Assembly (NCBI GenBank): GCA_011390345.1 | Contig: JAABSP010000057.1 | Coordinates: 1-33,430, forward strand | Direction: 5' to 3' | DNA from: Desulfobacteraceae bacterium | GTDB lineage: Bacteria; Desulfobacterota; Desulfobacteria; Desulfobacterales; JAABSP01 | Length of the DNA stretch: 33,430 nucleotides | Shown here: piece after piece, positions 15,069-24,248 of the stretch | Position numbering within the stretch: the stretch's first letter is position 1 | How the letters are laid out: every line of letters starts with the position of its first letter | Position numbers and translations under genes: made by a program | The notes under the pieces: model-generated | Told to the model about the DNA's origin: nothing | Database searches by the model: none | The model's input: only the letters and a program-made list of their open reading frames with translations

Positions 15069-15358
15069 GGACAGGATTTTTCTGGATACGGCATTTGTTA
15101 TCGCCCTGCTGAACCGCCGAGACAAATACCATGATCGGGCGAGATCCTTACTGAGCCAAGTCCGTTTTTCGGGTAGTGACAGTTGACACAGAACTGATGC
15201 ATAAGTCGATCGAACTTTATCAAAGCAGAAAAGACAAGGATTGGGGGCTCACGGACTGCATTTCCTTTGTTGTAATGAAGGAATCAAACCTTTATCTGGC
15301 TATGACGACAGATAAACATTTTCAACAAGCCGGATTTCGGCCCATTATGATCGATTAG
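15061..15358 (+). pseudogene. PIN-domain toxin (VapC-like), deleted and frameshifted
   Basis: The gene opens with a normal PIN N-terminus (MSKDRIFLDTAFVIALLNRRDKYHDRA, seen as two parts: DRIFLDTAFVIALLN and RRDKYHDRA) but stops after 41 codons at 15184-15186. A normal PIN C-terminus (VDTELMHKSIELYQSR, WGLTDCISFVVM, TTDKHFQQAGF) follows in another frame from about 15176 to 15358. About 40-45 central residues are missing at the join near 15170. The first Asp and the WGLTDC acidic site survive, but on separate frames. It cannot yield a normal toxin. Confidence 0.85.
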
Positions 15359-15383
15359 GATTCTCATAGAATAAGGAACATAA

Positions 15384-16379
15384 ATGTCAGTTTATACGAA
15401 TGAAAAGAAAACCGCATTACAGGCGGTCCGCAAAGCCGCAATCCTCTGCCGCAGGGTCCAGAACACCATCGACGTCGAATCGATCCAAAAGGATGACCGT
15501 TCACCGGTCACCACGGCCGATTTTGCCAGCCAGGCCATTATCAACACTGAGATTCGCGCGGCTTTTCCCGATGATCCCATCGTGGGGGAGGAGGCTTCGG
15601 ATGCGCTGAAGGCCGATCCTGCTCTTTTCGATAAGGTCTCTTCGCTGCTGGAGGGTCTTCTGGATGGAGATAAAAAAGATCCCGATATCCTGGCTGCCAT
15701 CGATGCGGCCCAACCTGCGCAGGTCGATTTTACGAAAAGGTACTGGACAGTCGATCCCATCGACGGAACCAAGGGATTTTTGCGGGGGGATCAGTTTGCG
15801 GTTGCACTGGCCCTGATCGAAAATGGCCAGGTGGCACTGGGGGTGCTGGGCTGCCCCAACTTCAAGATGAATGAGAAGGATGAAAACCCCGGCTATCTTC
15901 TCTGCGGAATAAAAGGGGAGGGGGCTTTTGCCTTTCCTCTGCTGGCGGACGGATCACTGGGGGAATCGATTGCCATCTCTGTTGATGCGATTACAGACCC
16001 GAAGGGGGCCCGCTTCTGCGAATCAGTGGAAAAGGCCCACGCGGCCCACGATGTCCATGAGCGGATCTCAAAGGCTTTGGGGATAACCGCTTTTCCCTGC
16101 CGCATGGACAGCCAGGCCAAATACGCCTCGGTAGCCTCGGGTGATGCCTCCATCTATCTGCGGCTGCCGAGAACGGCCGAATACCGGGAGAAGATCTGGG
16201 ATCATGCCGCGGGCAGCATCGTGGTGCAGGCGGCCGGGGGAGTTGTGACCGATTTTTCCGGGGCCTCTCTGGATTTCTCCTTGGGCCCGAAGCTGACCAA
16301 AAATCGCGGGATAGTCGCGAGCAACGGAAAACTTCACCCCAAGATCCTGCAAGCCATCAAAGATCACGGGAACGGCTAA
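15384..16379 (+). CDS. 3'(2'),5'-bisphosphate nucleotidase, HAL2/CysQ-like
   Basis: A 331-aa member of the inositol monophosphatase superfamily, close to the HAL2 (PAP phosphatase) branch. Metal-site motifs are intact: VTTADFASQ, GEEAS (about residues 68-72), WTVDPIDGTKGFLRGDQFA (about 122-140) and WDHAAGSIV near 273. The GTKGFLRG continuation is characteristic of PAP phosphatases rather than inositol phosphatases. Reaction: 3'-phosphoadenosine 5'-phosphate to AMP and phosphate, requiring Mg2+ and inhibited by Li+ in known relatives. It removes a by-product of sulfate assimilation or sulfotransfer. It is cytoplasmic and stands alone behind the broken toxin gene, convergent with the cNMP gene. 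Confidence 0.9.
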   Translation: MSVYTNEKKTALQAVRKAAILCRRVQNTIDVESIQKDDRSPVTTADFASQAIINTEIRAAFPDDPIVGEEASDALKADPALFDKVSSLLEGLLDGDKKDPDILAAIDAAQPAQVDFTKRYWTVDPIDGTKGFLRGDQFAVALALIENGQVALGVLGCPNFKMNEKDENPGYLLCGIKGEGAFAFPLLADGSLGESIAISVDAITDPKGARFCESVEKAHAAHDVHERISKALGITAFPCRMDSQAKYASVASGDASIYLRLPRTAEYREKIWDHAAGSIVVQAAGGVVTDFSGASLDFSLGPKLTKNRGIVASNGKLHPKILQAIKDHGNG

Positions 16380-16429
16380 ACGGTGAACGTAACCATTCAA
16401 GGGAGATTGGACCAGCGCGCCTGCGGCCT

Positions 16430-17455
16430 CTACCGCCCCTCGTCGATCCGGTTGAGCCCCTCCATGAGCAGCCAGATGAAATCGCCGATCTCCGGCAAGT
16501 TCTGGTCATGGTCAGGCAGCTTCGGAGAGAAGCGAAATGTCCCTTCCCGGGCCTTCAACGCCTGGAAAAAAGCATCTTTTCCGCTAAGATCCCCATATTG
16601 GGCCCGGATCAGATCCCCCTCCCGGAACGAAAATTCCCCCTTGACCTCCGGAAGATCCAGATGGAGTAGACCGGTTTTGAGGTTCTGGTTCAGCGTCTGA
16701 AAGAGTTCCGTTGCCGGAACATCCGTCAGACGCCCCCGCATCGCGCTCAGATCCTGGGCCCGCTCGATATTGCTGTTCTTCAGCCGCTGGGCCAGCAGAC
16801 GCATGAAGTAGTTCTGCAGCGGCGGGAACCGGTCAAGAAGTCTGCGGAAATCCTGTCCTTTGATATAGAGGAGCCAGGAGGGTTCCGCAGCCTTGACCGT
16901 TGCCCCGACCTCCTCTCCGCTCAGAAGGCTCATCTCGCCGAAGACCTCTCCTTTTTTGAGGTTCGCGATGACCACCTCGCCGCCATTCTCCTCTTCCAGA
17001 ACAGAGACACTGCCCGATACGATGATGTAAAGCCGGATGCCCGGCTCACTCTTTTGAAGGACGATTCCGTCTTTTGGAATTTTCTTGAGCTTGAGCCAGG
17101 AGATCACCTCTTCGAGTTCGGCCTCGTCTAAAGCCTGAAACATGGGAAAGGTCTTCAGCAGATTCACCATCTCCTTTGCGGTTGCGCCCTGATCCGATTT
17201 TACCTTTGACTTTTGAGGGGATTCCGGCGATCTGACTCGAACCCGGATCGATCCGACACATCCGGTCGAAGGGCCGCTGCAGCCGAAGTTCTCCGCCTCC
17301 CGGGCCTTCTGGATGTCAGCCGCAAACGTGATGCAGGCCGATTTCCCGCGGGGAAGGCGGAGGATTCGACCTTTCCGCTGGAATTGATCCCCTTTTTGAT
17401 ACAGCGGACAATCTTTGGCTTCAATGATAGTGAGAATTATTTCCGATCGATCCAT
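16430..17455 (-). CDS. cNMP-binding/DUF4388 regulator with Cys-containing N-terminus
   Basis: A 341-aa cytoplasmic protein with three parts. Residues 1-80 carry several Cys (CPLYQKGD, SACITF, FGCSGPSTGCVG), possibly a metal or redox site. About 95-225 is a Crp-type cyclic-nucleotide-binding beta-roll (MFQALDEAELEEV, IVSGSVSVL, LKKGEVFGEMSLLSGEE). About 245-335 is a DUF4388/PatA-like domain (ELFQTLNQNLKTGLLHLDL, FREGDLIRAQYGDLSGKDAFFQAL). No DNA-binding HTH is seen, so it is more likely a signalling or protein-interaction module than a classical transcription factor. It starts 7 bp after the VWA lipoprotein stop and is the last gene of the macroglobulin operon. Confidence 0.85.
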   Translation of the reverse strand: MDRSEIILTIIEAKDCPLYQKGDQFQRKGRILRLPRGKSACITFAADIQKAREAENFGCSGPSTGCVGSIRVRVRSPESPQKSKVKSDQGATAKEMVNLLKTFPMFQALDEAELEEVISWLKLKKIPKDGIVLQKSEPGIRLYIIVSGSVSVLEEENGGEVVIANLKKGEVFGEMSLLSGEEVGATVKAAEPSWLLYIKGQDFRRLLDRFPPLQNYFMRLLAQRLKNSNIERAQDLSAMRGRLTDVPATELFQTLNQNLKTGLLHLDLPEVKGEFSFREGDLIRAQYGDLSGKDAFFQALKAREGTFRFSPKLPDHDQNLPEIGDFIWLLMEGLNRIDEGR

Positions 17456-17462
17456 TTTCCGT

Positions 17463-18545
17463 TCAATTTTCCGTCAGATTGCAGCCCCCGGTAAAGCCGT
17501 CCGCGCAGAAGCAGGTGGTGATGGAACCGGTCATCTCGTTATAGACCGCCTCCACTGTCAGATCATGCGCGCCGCTCCGTTTGGGCGAGCAGTATTTCAG
17601 CAGATAATGGCTGTTGATATCCTCCCGGATCGTCCCCGCAATCTCCTCGAATTTGGGAACCAGCGCCTCCACATCCTCTGCATAGAGAAAACCGTCTCTG
17701 CCGATATCTTCGAGGACCTCGCTGTCGATCTCTCCGCCAAGGCCGATGGTGTAGACCGAAACCGCATTGTCTGCGTTGTTCACCGCAGCCAATGCATCCT
17801 CTTTTGTGCGCCGGGACGCCTGATCCTTGCCGTCGGTGAAGATCACGACGGAGCCGACCGCCACGGTCTCACCAAACTGGCCTGTCTTATCCGCGATCAG
17901 GTCCACGGCCTGTATGGCCGCGCCGTAGAGGTTGGTGGAGGAATCTTCGCTCATCTGTTCATGGATGTTGTCGATGCCGGAGATGAGGCGGGTGGTCTCC
18001 GTGTCAAAGGAGACGAGCTGGTGCGCCTGGGCCGCGCCGTCAAACCACCAGATGGCCATATCGACCTCGCGGTAGCTCTCTGCGTATTGAGCCGGCATCA
18101 CCGCATGGATAAAGTTTCGGGCCGCCTCCTTGAGCACAGTGAGGTTTTCGCTCTCCAGAATCGACCCGCTCAGATCCAGCAGAAGCAGGATGTGAGAGCG
18201 GAACTTTCCCGGCTCGTGCCGGATGGTCTGCTGGCTTTCGAATCGGGAGATGGTTTCTCCGTCCTCATAGATCCGGAAATTGTCAGGCGTGAGTCCCGTC
18301 AGGGGGACGCCCCCTTCGGTCTCCACCTTGAAGAGCATGGATACGATCGCGGGATTTTCCGTACTCTGACTTTCAAAAGTAAGGAAAAGGCCATTCTCCT
18401 CGGTCCATTCAACGCCTTCGCAGTCGCAGGTGGTCCCGCTGTTGCCATCGTTGTCACTGCCGCCGCATCCGCAGAAGAGAAAGGCAGGGCCGGTCATCAG
18501 AAGAAGAATCAAAAGAAAAAAGTTGTATTTTCGAACCGCTTTCAT
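17463..18545 (-). CDS. VWA-domain lipoprotein
   Basis: A 360-aa exported protein. A hydrophobic signal (FFLLILLLMTGPAFLF) ends in the lipobox-like FLFCGCG. A mature N-terminus rich in Gly, Asp and Cys follows. An Ig-like segment (about 60-105, LTGLTPDNFRIYEDGE) precedes a VWA domain (about 115-320) with MIDAS DLSGS, a Ser/Thr in DSSTNLYGA and FTDGKD. The C-terminus has four Cys (YCSPKRSG, TTCFCADGFTGGCN) that could form disulfides. GAGGT precedes the ATG. It is 30 bp downstream of the alpha-2-macroglobulin gene and 7 bp upstream of the cNMP protein gene, so the three are almost certainly co-transcribed. Probable role: metal-dependent adhesion to a partner, perhaps the macroglobulin. Confidence 0.9.
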   Translation of the reverse strand: MKAVRKYNFFLLILLLMTGPAFLFCGCGGSDNDGNSGTTCDCEGVEWTEENGLFLTFESQSTENPAIVSMLFKVETEGGVPLTGLTPDNFRIYEDGETISRFESQQTIRHEPGKFRSHILLLLDLSGSILESENLTVLKEAARNFIHAVMPAQYAESYREVDMAIWWFDGAAQAHQLVSFDTETTRLISGIDNIHEQMSEDSSTNLYGAAIQAVDLIADKTGQFGETVAVGSVVIFTDGKDQASRRTKEDALAAVNNADNAVSVYTIGLGGEIDSEVLEDIGRDGFLYAEDVEALVPKFEEIAGTIREDINSHYLLKYCSPKRSGAHDLTVEAVYNEMTGSITTCFCADGFTGGCNLTEN

Positions 18546-18575
18546 TTTTACCTCGTTTTAAGATTCGCTGCAAAG

Positions 18576-21500
18576 CTATTCGCTCGGTTTCATGTCCTCT
18601 GCCAAATGTTTTTTGTTGATGATGGTGATGGGAGCTGGGGTTTTTCCGATCCCCCGGATCTCGGGTCGATACATGGATTCGGCAAAAGGCGGCGGAACTT
18701 TGAAGGTTCCGGGACTCACGACACGGACCATATAGAAGAGATGGGTTGGGCCATGTTCATTGAGCCGGGCCGCGGCCGCATATCGATCATCCCGATACTC
18801 CTCATGAAGAATATCCGTCTCCTCCCGGAGATGCCAGAGGGAATCTTCGCCGATCTTGAAATCCTCCAGTTTCACCGCATGCTTCAGGTTCTGGTTCTCC
18901 GGTTCAAAGCCGGCAGGAAGAAAATCGACCACGAGTCCGTCCGGAATCCACTGGTTTGCATCGACCCGGAGATGAACCATCAGCAGCTCTCCTACCCCGA
19001 ATTCGTTCCGGGTGATCTCATTTCCCTCGAGGTCGTACAGGGTCCTGGTGAGGGCGATCTGGGAGGTGTCCGGCTCCGGAGGATTCTTGGTATAGCCGCT
19101 GATCACAGCCGAAACATAGAGCATACCTTCATGATTAGATATGAAGGTAAAACCCTTTTCCACCTGCGACAGATCCGGGGAGAGAAGTTTTGTTCCCTTG
19201 TGCGCGATCTTCTGTTCCGTCCCTCCCGTCATAAGGATTCCGGACCACTGTTGGTCCGCCCTGCCTTCAAATGCCAGTCCGGCCACGAGGATAGCGTACT
19301 TCTCCTGGGTGCTGAGCCATCGCCGGTCCCGCATTGCGTTTTCCATGTCCAGAAGTAGTTTGTCGAATCCCGGGGCCGGTTTTTCCTTTTCCATCAGCAG
19401 GGCCAGGGTCAGGGTCATGTCTCTCAGAGGGCTGCCGTAGTCGCCCCAGTAGGCATTCTCCTCCCGCCGTTTCCCGGCAGCCGTGGAAAGAGCCTCCCCG
19501 GCCCGCTTCCGGTCCCCCATGTTATACAGGGCAATCCCGAGATGGGCAAGGGGCAGGGGAGAGGCCGCACTCTTCTGGTGATGATCGTACAGGGTTCTCA
19601 GCGCACCCAGCGGCGCACGGTTCAGCTTGGAAAGGACATAGCCGGCATAGGCTCTTGCGGCAAATTCAATATGCTTCTGTTCGTCATTGGCCACATATTC
19701 CTGAACTCGCGCACCCTGGTTCACATAGGTTTCCAGGCGGGTCAACGCACTGTCGAGCATCTCTTCGGGAATGGAGACCCCTGCATCCCGGGCACTGAGC
19801 AGAAAATCGACCACATAGGGGGTGAGCCAGGGGGATTCGGGGCCTGTCCGGTTCCAGAGGCCGAAGCCGCCCGAGGGGAGCTGCATGGTCGAGATCCGGG
19901 TTACGGCACTGTTGAGCCGTTCGGCCCGTTCCTTGGGGCTGATGGCGGGAAGATCAAATTTTGCAATCACCTCCGGTGTTGCCAGCAGCAGGGGATATGC
20001 CCGGCTGGTAGTCTGCTCCAGACAGCCGTAAGGATAGGTGATCAGCCCCTTGAACGCATGGCGCAGGTCAAAAGGCGGCACTGTTGCGATTTTGAGGTCG
20101 ATCTCGGCCGTTGCCGGGATGAGATCCGAGACGAGCCGGTCATCCAGGGTCATCTCCTCGCCCTTTTCCAGCACCTGACGGATCTTTCGGGCCATGCCGG
20201 GATATCCGGGCCGCACCCCGATCTGCCACTCCCGGTCGATGTTGATGCCGCCGGCATCGGCCCGGAGGTGGATGGTGCTGGGCTCGAAGTCTCCGCCGGC
20301 CTTCACCGGAAAGCGAAGGGTCGTCTTTTCCCCGTCAGCCAAATGCAGGGTCCGCTCTCCGTCGGACAGGGTGAGCGGCTCCGCGGCCGTCAGGGTCAGG
20401 GAGATCTCTTTGGCCCCTCCGCTCATGTTGTGAAGATCGAGGGTGAAGAGGGTCTCATCGTCCGGGGCCAGAAATCTCGGGGTAGAGAGCTGCGTGACCA
20501 CCGGAGCCGCCACGGTAACATGGGTTTCGGCAGATCCGAAATGGGTCGGGCCGAATGCGACCCCCATGATCCGGAGCTGTCCGTTGAAATCAGGGAGGTC
20601 CAAGGTGATTTCGGCCTCTCCGTTTTTATCGAACTGCACGGGCCCCTGAAAGAGGGAGACGAGCTTCACCTTGGTCTCGGGCGGCTTGCCCGCGGCCAGA
20701 TCCGCATCTCCGCCGAAGCGGAGTTTCGCCACCTGGCCCTCCATGTATTCGATTACCTTGTTGTAGATGTCATGGGCTTCCACTCCGTAGCGACGCTGTG
20801 CGAAAAACCAGCCAAAGGGGTCCGGGGTCTTGAAATCGGTGATGTTCAAGATCCCCACATCGACCGCGGCAAGGGTGACGTAAAGGGGTTCATCCGGTAT
20901 GGGGCTTTGACCGCTCTCGTTTTGGAGCGATACCTGTACGGTCATCGGGTTATGGGGCGCGTTCTTCTCGGGCGCGGTGATCTTCATGCGGAGTTTTCGT
21001 TGGTCCCGGTCCAGGGGCAGATGAATCAGACCCACGGCCCGGTTCGGGGTGATCTTTTCGGCCGCATCGGCCGGCCGGAGGGCCACTGCGCTGATGTAGA
21101 GGTCATGGCTGTCCCACCGCGCGGAGACCGGGATCTCCACCACGGTTCCAGAAGCCGAAAGGGGCATCCGCTTGAGCCACAATGGCCATTCCCCCTCCAC
21201 CAGGATGATCCCCTCGCTCTCATGGGGCGGGATTACGGTCAGCCGGATGATGTCGCCGGTCCGGTAGGCCTCCTTGTCCAGGCGGAGGACCACCTCGTCG
21301 GGACGGGCCGCGGCCTTCTCATCGCCGCCGTACCACCAGCGGCCCACCTGGAATCGATAACTCGTGGAAACACCTGTCACCGGGTCATGGATCGACAGCA
21401 CATACTGTCCCCGGTTCAACTGGGTGGTGTACTGGGAAGGGCTGCCAGGCTCCAGTGTGATGGCATCGGTCAGATACTGGTAGTTCTTTTCGGAATACCG

Positions 21501-23495
21501 CTGCTCCCAGCCGGTGCTTTCGGAGTATTCCCAATAATAGTCCCGATCCTCTTTGGTCAGCGCCACCATCAGATTTTGGGCTTCGAGGAGATTTCCGTTT
21601 TCATCGATCTTGACCATCTCAAAGCTCACGGGCCCTTCATCTGCGTTATCATCGTCGAAAAGGGGGCGGATGCCGATGATCTCTTCCGCGGGCCAGATCT
21701 CTCTTCTGATATTTCGGGTGACTGGACGGCCCCCGGATTCGTAGAGGCTTGCGATCACATACGCGGAAAGGGGGCTTTCGATCTCCTTCCACGGACTTTG
21801 GACAGATATGGTGGCCTCGCCGCCGCTGTCGAGGCTCGTCTCCTCCAGCTCGAAATAGTCCCGGTACTCCTTGTCTGCGACCTTTCCGAAGAGAAAGCCC
21901 TTCAATCTACCCTCTTTGAAAAGGTCCCGATGGGCTTTGAGCAGCACCTTTGCCGTCAGCCGATTTCCCGCAGCCGGCGCGCCGTAGAGGTATTGGCCTG
22001 AGACATCGACCGTCAGGTCTTCTGCCGGCAGCAGGGGGCCCGATTCGGCCGAGAGGTCGAGCTTCATCCGCTCCGGCAGAAAGTCCTCGACCTGGATCTC
22101 GAAAACCGTCAGGGGTGTGCCCGATGCCGGATCGTCGAAGATTTTCAGGTTCCAGGTTCCGGTCTGCGCGTCGCCGGGGAGATCGATTTGGGTCTGATAG
22201 TAGCCGACGCGGTCGAGGTTTTCCGGATGCCAGACAAAGCTCTTCATCTCCCGGTTGTCGGGCCGGTAGAGCTTTGCGGTCAGGGGCAGCGGATCGATCA
22301 TTTGGCCGTCATGGTCCCGCAGCAGGCCCGATACAATGACCGGCTCCCCGGGCCGGTAGAGGTCTCTGGGGCTGTATGCGAAGAACTCCCGGCTCTTCTG
22401 GGGCCGGCCCCCGTGGTCGAACGCGCTCATGTCCAGTGCCGGAAGGTTCATGGGCAGGACGCTCAGGTTCTGGCCATGCGCGGCCGTGATTACCCGGACG
22501 CTGCTGCTCAGTTTGCCGGTGTATCGATACCGGCCCAAGGCATCGGTGGTTCCGGTCTGGAGAAGAGCGCCTTTGAGATTGTAGAAGGTAAGTTTGGCGC
22601 CCTCCACCGGTTCCCCCGTGGAAAGAGATGAGGCAAAGATCAAAGATTCGTTTTTGTAGATCCGGGCGTGCAGCGCGAGATCCGTGACGAGGAAATAGGC
22701 GGACGGATAGCTGTAATTATATTCTCCCGGCTCCCGCATCACCGCCAGATAGACGCCGGGCGGCTCCAGTTCCGGGATGTTTTCCACAGGAATATAGCGG
22801 ACCACTCTGCGGTTGTCCGGGGCATCGAGATCGAAGCGGCCCGCATAGACCAGCTCTCCCCGGGATTTGAGCTGATCCAGCCGGTAATACCCCTCCTTGC
22901 CCGCGGTCCGCTCCCAGTTGACAAATTCGGCAAGGGCCTTCGGGTTGAGTTGGAAGAACTCGATGTCGGCCTCTTCGATGTTGATGGTTACCACCGGAAG
23001 CCCGTCGGTCATCTTTGCGGGGAGCAGCAGGCCGTCGCTGGCAAAGCTTAGAATCGGAGAGATCTTTCGAGTTTCCACAACCTGGGAGGTCCGTTCCTGC
23101 AATGTATTGCCCTCAGCCGATGTCAGGGAGGGCATCACCGTCACCGTATACTCGGTCTCCGGCGCCACATGGGGAAAATAGAGGGTCCGGTTGTCATCTG
23201 AGAGGACCCATGCGCTCTTGAGCACATCCTGACCGTCGCTGATCCGCAGATGTCTGTCATGGCGGACCTTCGGGTCCAAGGGCTCGGAAAGAATGACCGC
23301 GATGGCTGAACCGCCCTGATAGGATCGTTCACCAATGTCGAGAAGGCGGAAGGCGGTCTCGTCGGATGGGCTCTTTTCGGAAGTGGCCGGCCGGCCGGCA
23401 ACCGGATCGGAAGCCCCCGGTGCCGTCGATGCATCGATAAGGAGCGGAAGGAAAAAAAGGGCAAGAATGCAGAGGTGTGCGGCGATTTTTTTCAT
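18576..23495 (-). CDS. Bacterial alpha-2-macroglobulin family protein with thioester
   Basis: A 1639-aa periplasmic protein. A signal peptide (LCILALFFLPLLIDASTA) has no lipobox, unlike E. coli YfhM. An Ig-like domain of the Big_5 kind (about 55-140) is followed by the macroglobulin domains. An MG2-type segment lies around 370-450 (SPRDLYRPGEPVIVSGLLRD) and bait-region-adjacent domains come after it. The thioester-containing domain holds YGCLEQTTS: Cys1158 and Gln1161 form the reactive internal thioester. A C-terminal receptor-like domain ends the protein. Such proteins trap invading proteases: bait cleavage exposes the thioester, which captures the attacker. The start has AGGAG ahead. Thioester types usually accompany pbpC (PBP1C); here the downstream partners are a VWA lipoprotein and a cNMP/DUF4388 protein. 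Confidence 0.95.
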   Translation of the reverse strand: MKKIAAHLCILALFFLPLLIDASTAPGASDPVAGRPATSEKSPSDETAFRLLDIGERSYQGGSAIAVILSEPLDPKVRHDRHLRISDGQDVLKSAWVLSDDNRTLYFPHVAPETEYTVTVMPSLTSAEGNTLQERTSQVVETRKISPILSFASDGLLLPAKMTDGLPVVTINIEEADIEFFQLNPKALAEFVNWERTAGKEGYYRLDQLKSRGELVYAGRFDLDAPDNRRVVRYIPVENIPELEPPGVYLAVMREPGEYNYSYPSAYFLVTDLALHARIYKNESLIFASSLSTGEPVEGAKLTFYNLKGALLQTGTTDALGRYRYTGKLSSSVRVITAAHGQNLSVLPMNLPALDMSAFDHGGRPQKSREFFAYSPRDLYRPGEPVIVSGLLRDHDGQMIDPLPLTAKLYRPDNREMKSFVWHPENLDRVGYYQTQIDLPGDAQTGTWNLKIFDDPASGTPLTVFEIQVEDFLPERMKLDLSAESGPLLPAEDLTVDVSGQYLYGAPAAGNRLTAKVLLKAHRDLFKEGRLKGFLFGKVADKEYRDYFELEETSLDSGGEATISVQSPWKEIESPLSAYVIASLYESGGRPVTRNIRREIWPAEEIIGIRPLFDDDNADEGPVSFEMVKIDENGNLLEAQNLMVALTKEDRDYYWEYSESTGWEQRYSEKNYQYLTDAITLEPGSPSQYTTQLNRGQYVLSIHDPVTGVSTSYRFQVGRWWYGGDEKAAARPDEVVLRLDKEAYRTGDIIRLTVIPPHESEGIILVEGEWPLWLKRMPLSASGTVVEIPVSARWDSHDLYISAVALRPADAAEKITPNRAVGLIHLPLDRDQRKLRMKITAPEKNAPHNPMTVQVSLQNESGQSPIPDEPLYVTLAAVDVGILNITDFKTPDPFGWFFAQRRYGVEAHDIYNKVIEYMEGQVAKLRFGGDADLAAGKPPETKVKLVSLFQGPVQFDKNGEAEITLDLPDFNGQLRIMGVAFGPTHFGSAETHVTVAAPVVTQLSTPRFLAPDDETLFTLDLHNMSGGAKEISLTLTAAEPLTLSDGERTLHLADGEKTTLRFPVKAGGDFEPSTIHLRADAGGINIDREWQIGVRPGYPGMARKIRQVLEKGEEMTLDDRLVSDLIPATAEIDLKIATVPPFDLRHAFKGLITYPYGCLEQTTSRAYPLLLATPEVIAKFDLPAISPKERAERLNSAVTRISTMQLPSGGFGLWNRTGPESPWLTPYVVDFLLSARDAGVSIPEEMLDSALTRLETYVNQGARVQEYVANDEQKHIEFAARAYAGYVLSKLNRAPLGALRTLYDHHQKSAASPLPLAHLGIALYNMGDRKRAGEALSTAAGKRREENAYWGDYGSPLRDMTLTLALLMEKEKPAPGFDKLLLDMENAMRDRRWLSTQEKYAILVAGLAFEGRADQQWSGILMTGGTEQKIAHKGTKLLSPDLSQVEKGFTFISNHEGMLYVSAVISGYTKNPPEPDTSQIALTRTLYDLEGNEITRNEFGVGELLMVHLRVDANQWIPDGLVVDFLPAGFEPENQNLKHAVKLEDFKIGEDSLWHLREETDILHEEYRDDRYAAAARLNEHGPTHLFYMVRVVSPGTFKVPPPFAESMYRPEIRGIGKTPAPITIINKKHLAEDMKPSE

Positions 23496-23601
23496 TTTTC
23501 TCTCCTGAAGGTTTTGGACATAGGTATCCGTCTGCTCCTGATGGATCTTCGGCGGGGCAGAAGAGAAGAGTGACCGGTAAGGAGAAGAGGTGGGCTGTCA
23601 G

Positions 23602-23946
23602 TCACTCCAGAAAAGAGAAGTCTTCAATCAGACTCTCGATGATGGACATCGTTTTTCGGGAGATTTGGGTAAACTCCAATCCGATGCCATAGAAATGCGG
23701 ATTGACATCCCTCTCACACCAGACGCTCTTGGCCTCGAAGGAGATCTGATTGTCCCCTTCGATCACATCCGGAAGCACCATCCGCAATTTAAAAGCCTTC
23801 CCCTTTTCAATGGGATTTTCGCTCGTCAGCATGATTCCTCTGGTGGAGATGTCCACCAATTGCCCGATGAGCTGGTCCGTATCTCTGTCGAAAACGCTGA
23901 GATAATAGATGAGATGACGCCGTTTTATCGTTCTTTTATCGACCAT
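23602..23946 (-). CDS. PilZ-domain protein
   Basis: A 114-aa protein. TIKRRHLIYYLSVFD holds the basic N-terminal motif and LVDISTRGIMLTSE the D-x-S-x-x-G motif that bind cyclic di-GMP in PilZ domains. The first motif is KRRH rather than the strict RxxxR, so binding is likely but not certain. The rest is a small beta-barrel (VWCERDVNPHFYGIGLEF). I start at ATG 23946 (MVDKRTIKRR); an upstream in-frame ATG at 23997 would add 17 residues without similarity. It lies 106 bp upstream of the macroglobulin gene on the same strand and may be its first operon member or a separate unit. Confidence 0.88.
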   Translation of the reverse strand: MVDKRTIKRRHLIYYLSVFDRDTDQLIGQLVDISTRGIMLTSENPIEKGKAFKLRMVLPDVIEGDNQISFEAKSVWCERDVNPHFYGIGLEFTQISRKTMSIIESLIEDFSFLE

Positions 23947-24035
23947 TTTCCCTGTCCCTGCAATCTGGCAATAGACATGCAAAGATGCAGCCTTCAAATG
24001 ATTTCAAAGACTGCATCCCATTGAAATTTTGAAGG

Positions 24036-24248
24036 CTACTCGTTCTGATATTTAAAGGAGAGGTTCAATCTTGCCCGAAAAGCGGTCACTTTTCCATTCT
24101 CCACCCGCAGATCGAGCTTGGAAACTTCTGCAATCCGAAGGTCTCTCAGGTTTTTGCCTGCGGTCTCCACCGCTATTTTGGCGGCCTCCTCCCAGGAAAC
24201 ATCGCTTGTTCCGACCAGCTCGATCACTTTGTAAACACTTGTGGCCAT
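24036..24248 (-). CDS. Dodecin family flavin-binding protein
   Basis: A 70-aa protein with the complete dodecin pattern: MATSVYKVIELVGTSDVSWEEAA, a central helix, and a C-terminal RARLNLSFKYQ strand. Dodecins assemble as hollow dodecamers storing or buffering riboflavin/FMN, and some bind CoA. The Trp in SDVSWEEA is the flavin-stacking residue. A very strong ribosome binding site (AGAGGAGG) precedes the ATG. A riboswitch was looked for upstream, but no FMN element was recognised. Confidence 0.93.
   Translation of the reverse strand: MATSVYKVIELVGTSDVSWEEAAKIAVETAGKNLRDLRIAEVSKLDLRVENGKVTAFRARLNLSFKYQNE

Noticed and set aside
17415-19358. Long plus-strand open frame of 647 codons opposite the macroglobulin and VWA genes
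   Set aside because: It is a shadow of the GC-rich minus-strand genes, which have signal peptides, motifs and ribosome binding sites; the plus frame has none.
19542-22001. Plus-strand open frame of 819 codons opposite the macroglobulin gene
   Set aside because: Composition is that of an antisense frame, with no recognisable domain; the macroglobulin reading is certain (CLEQ thioester).
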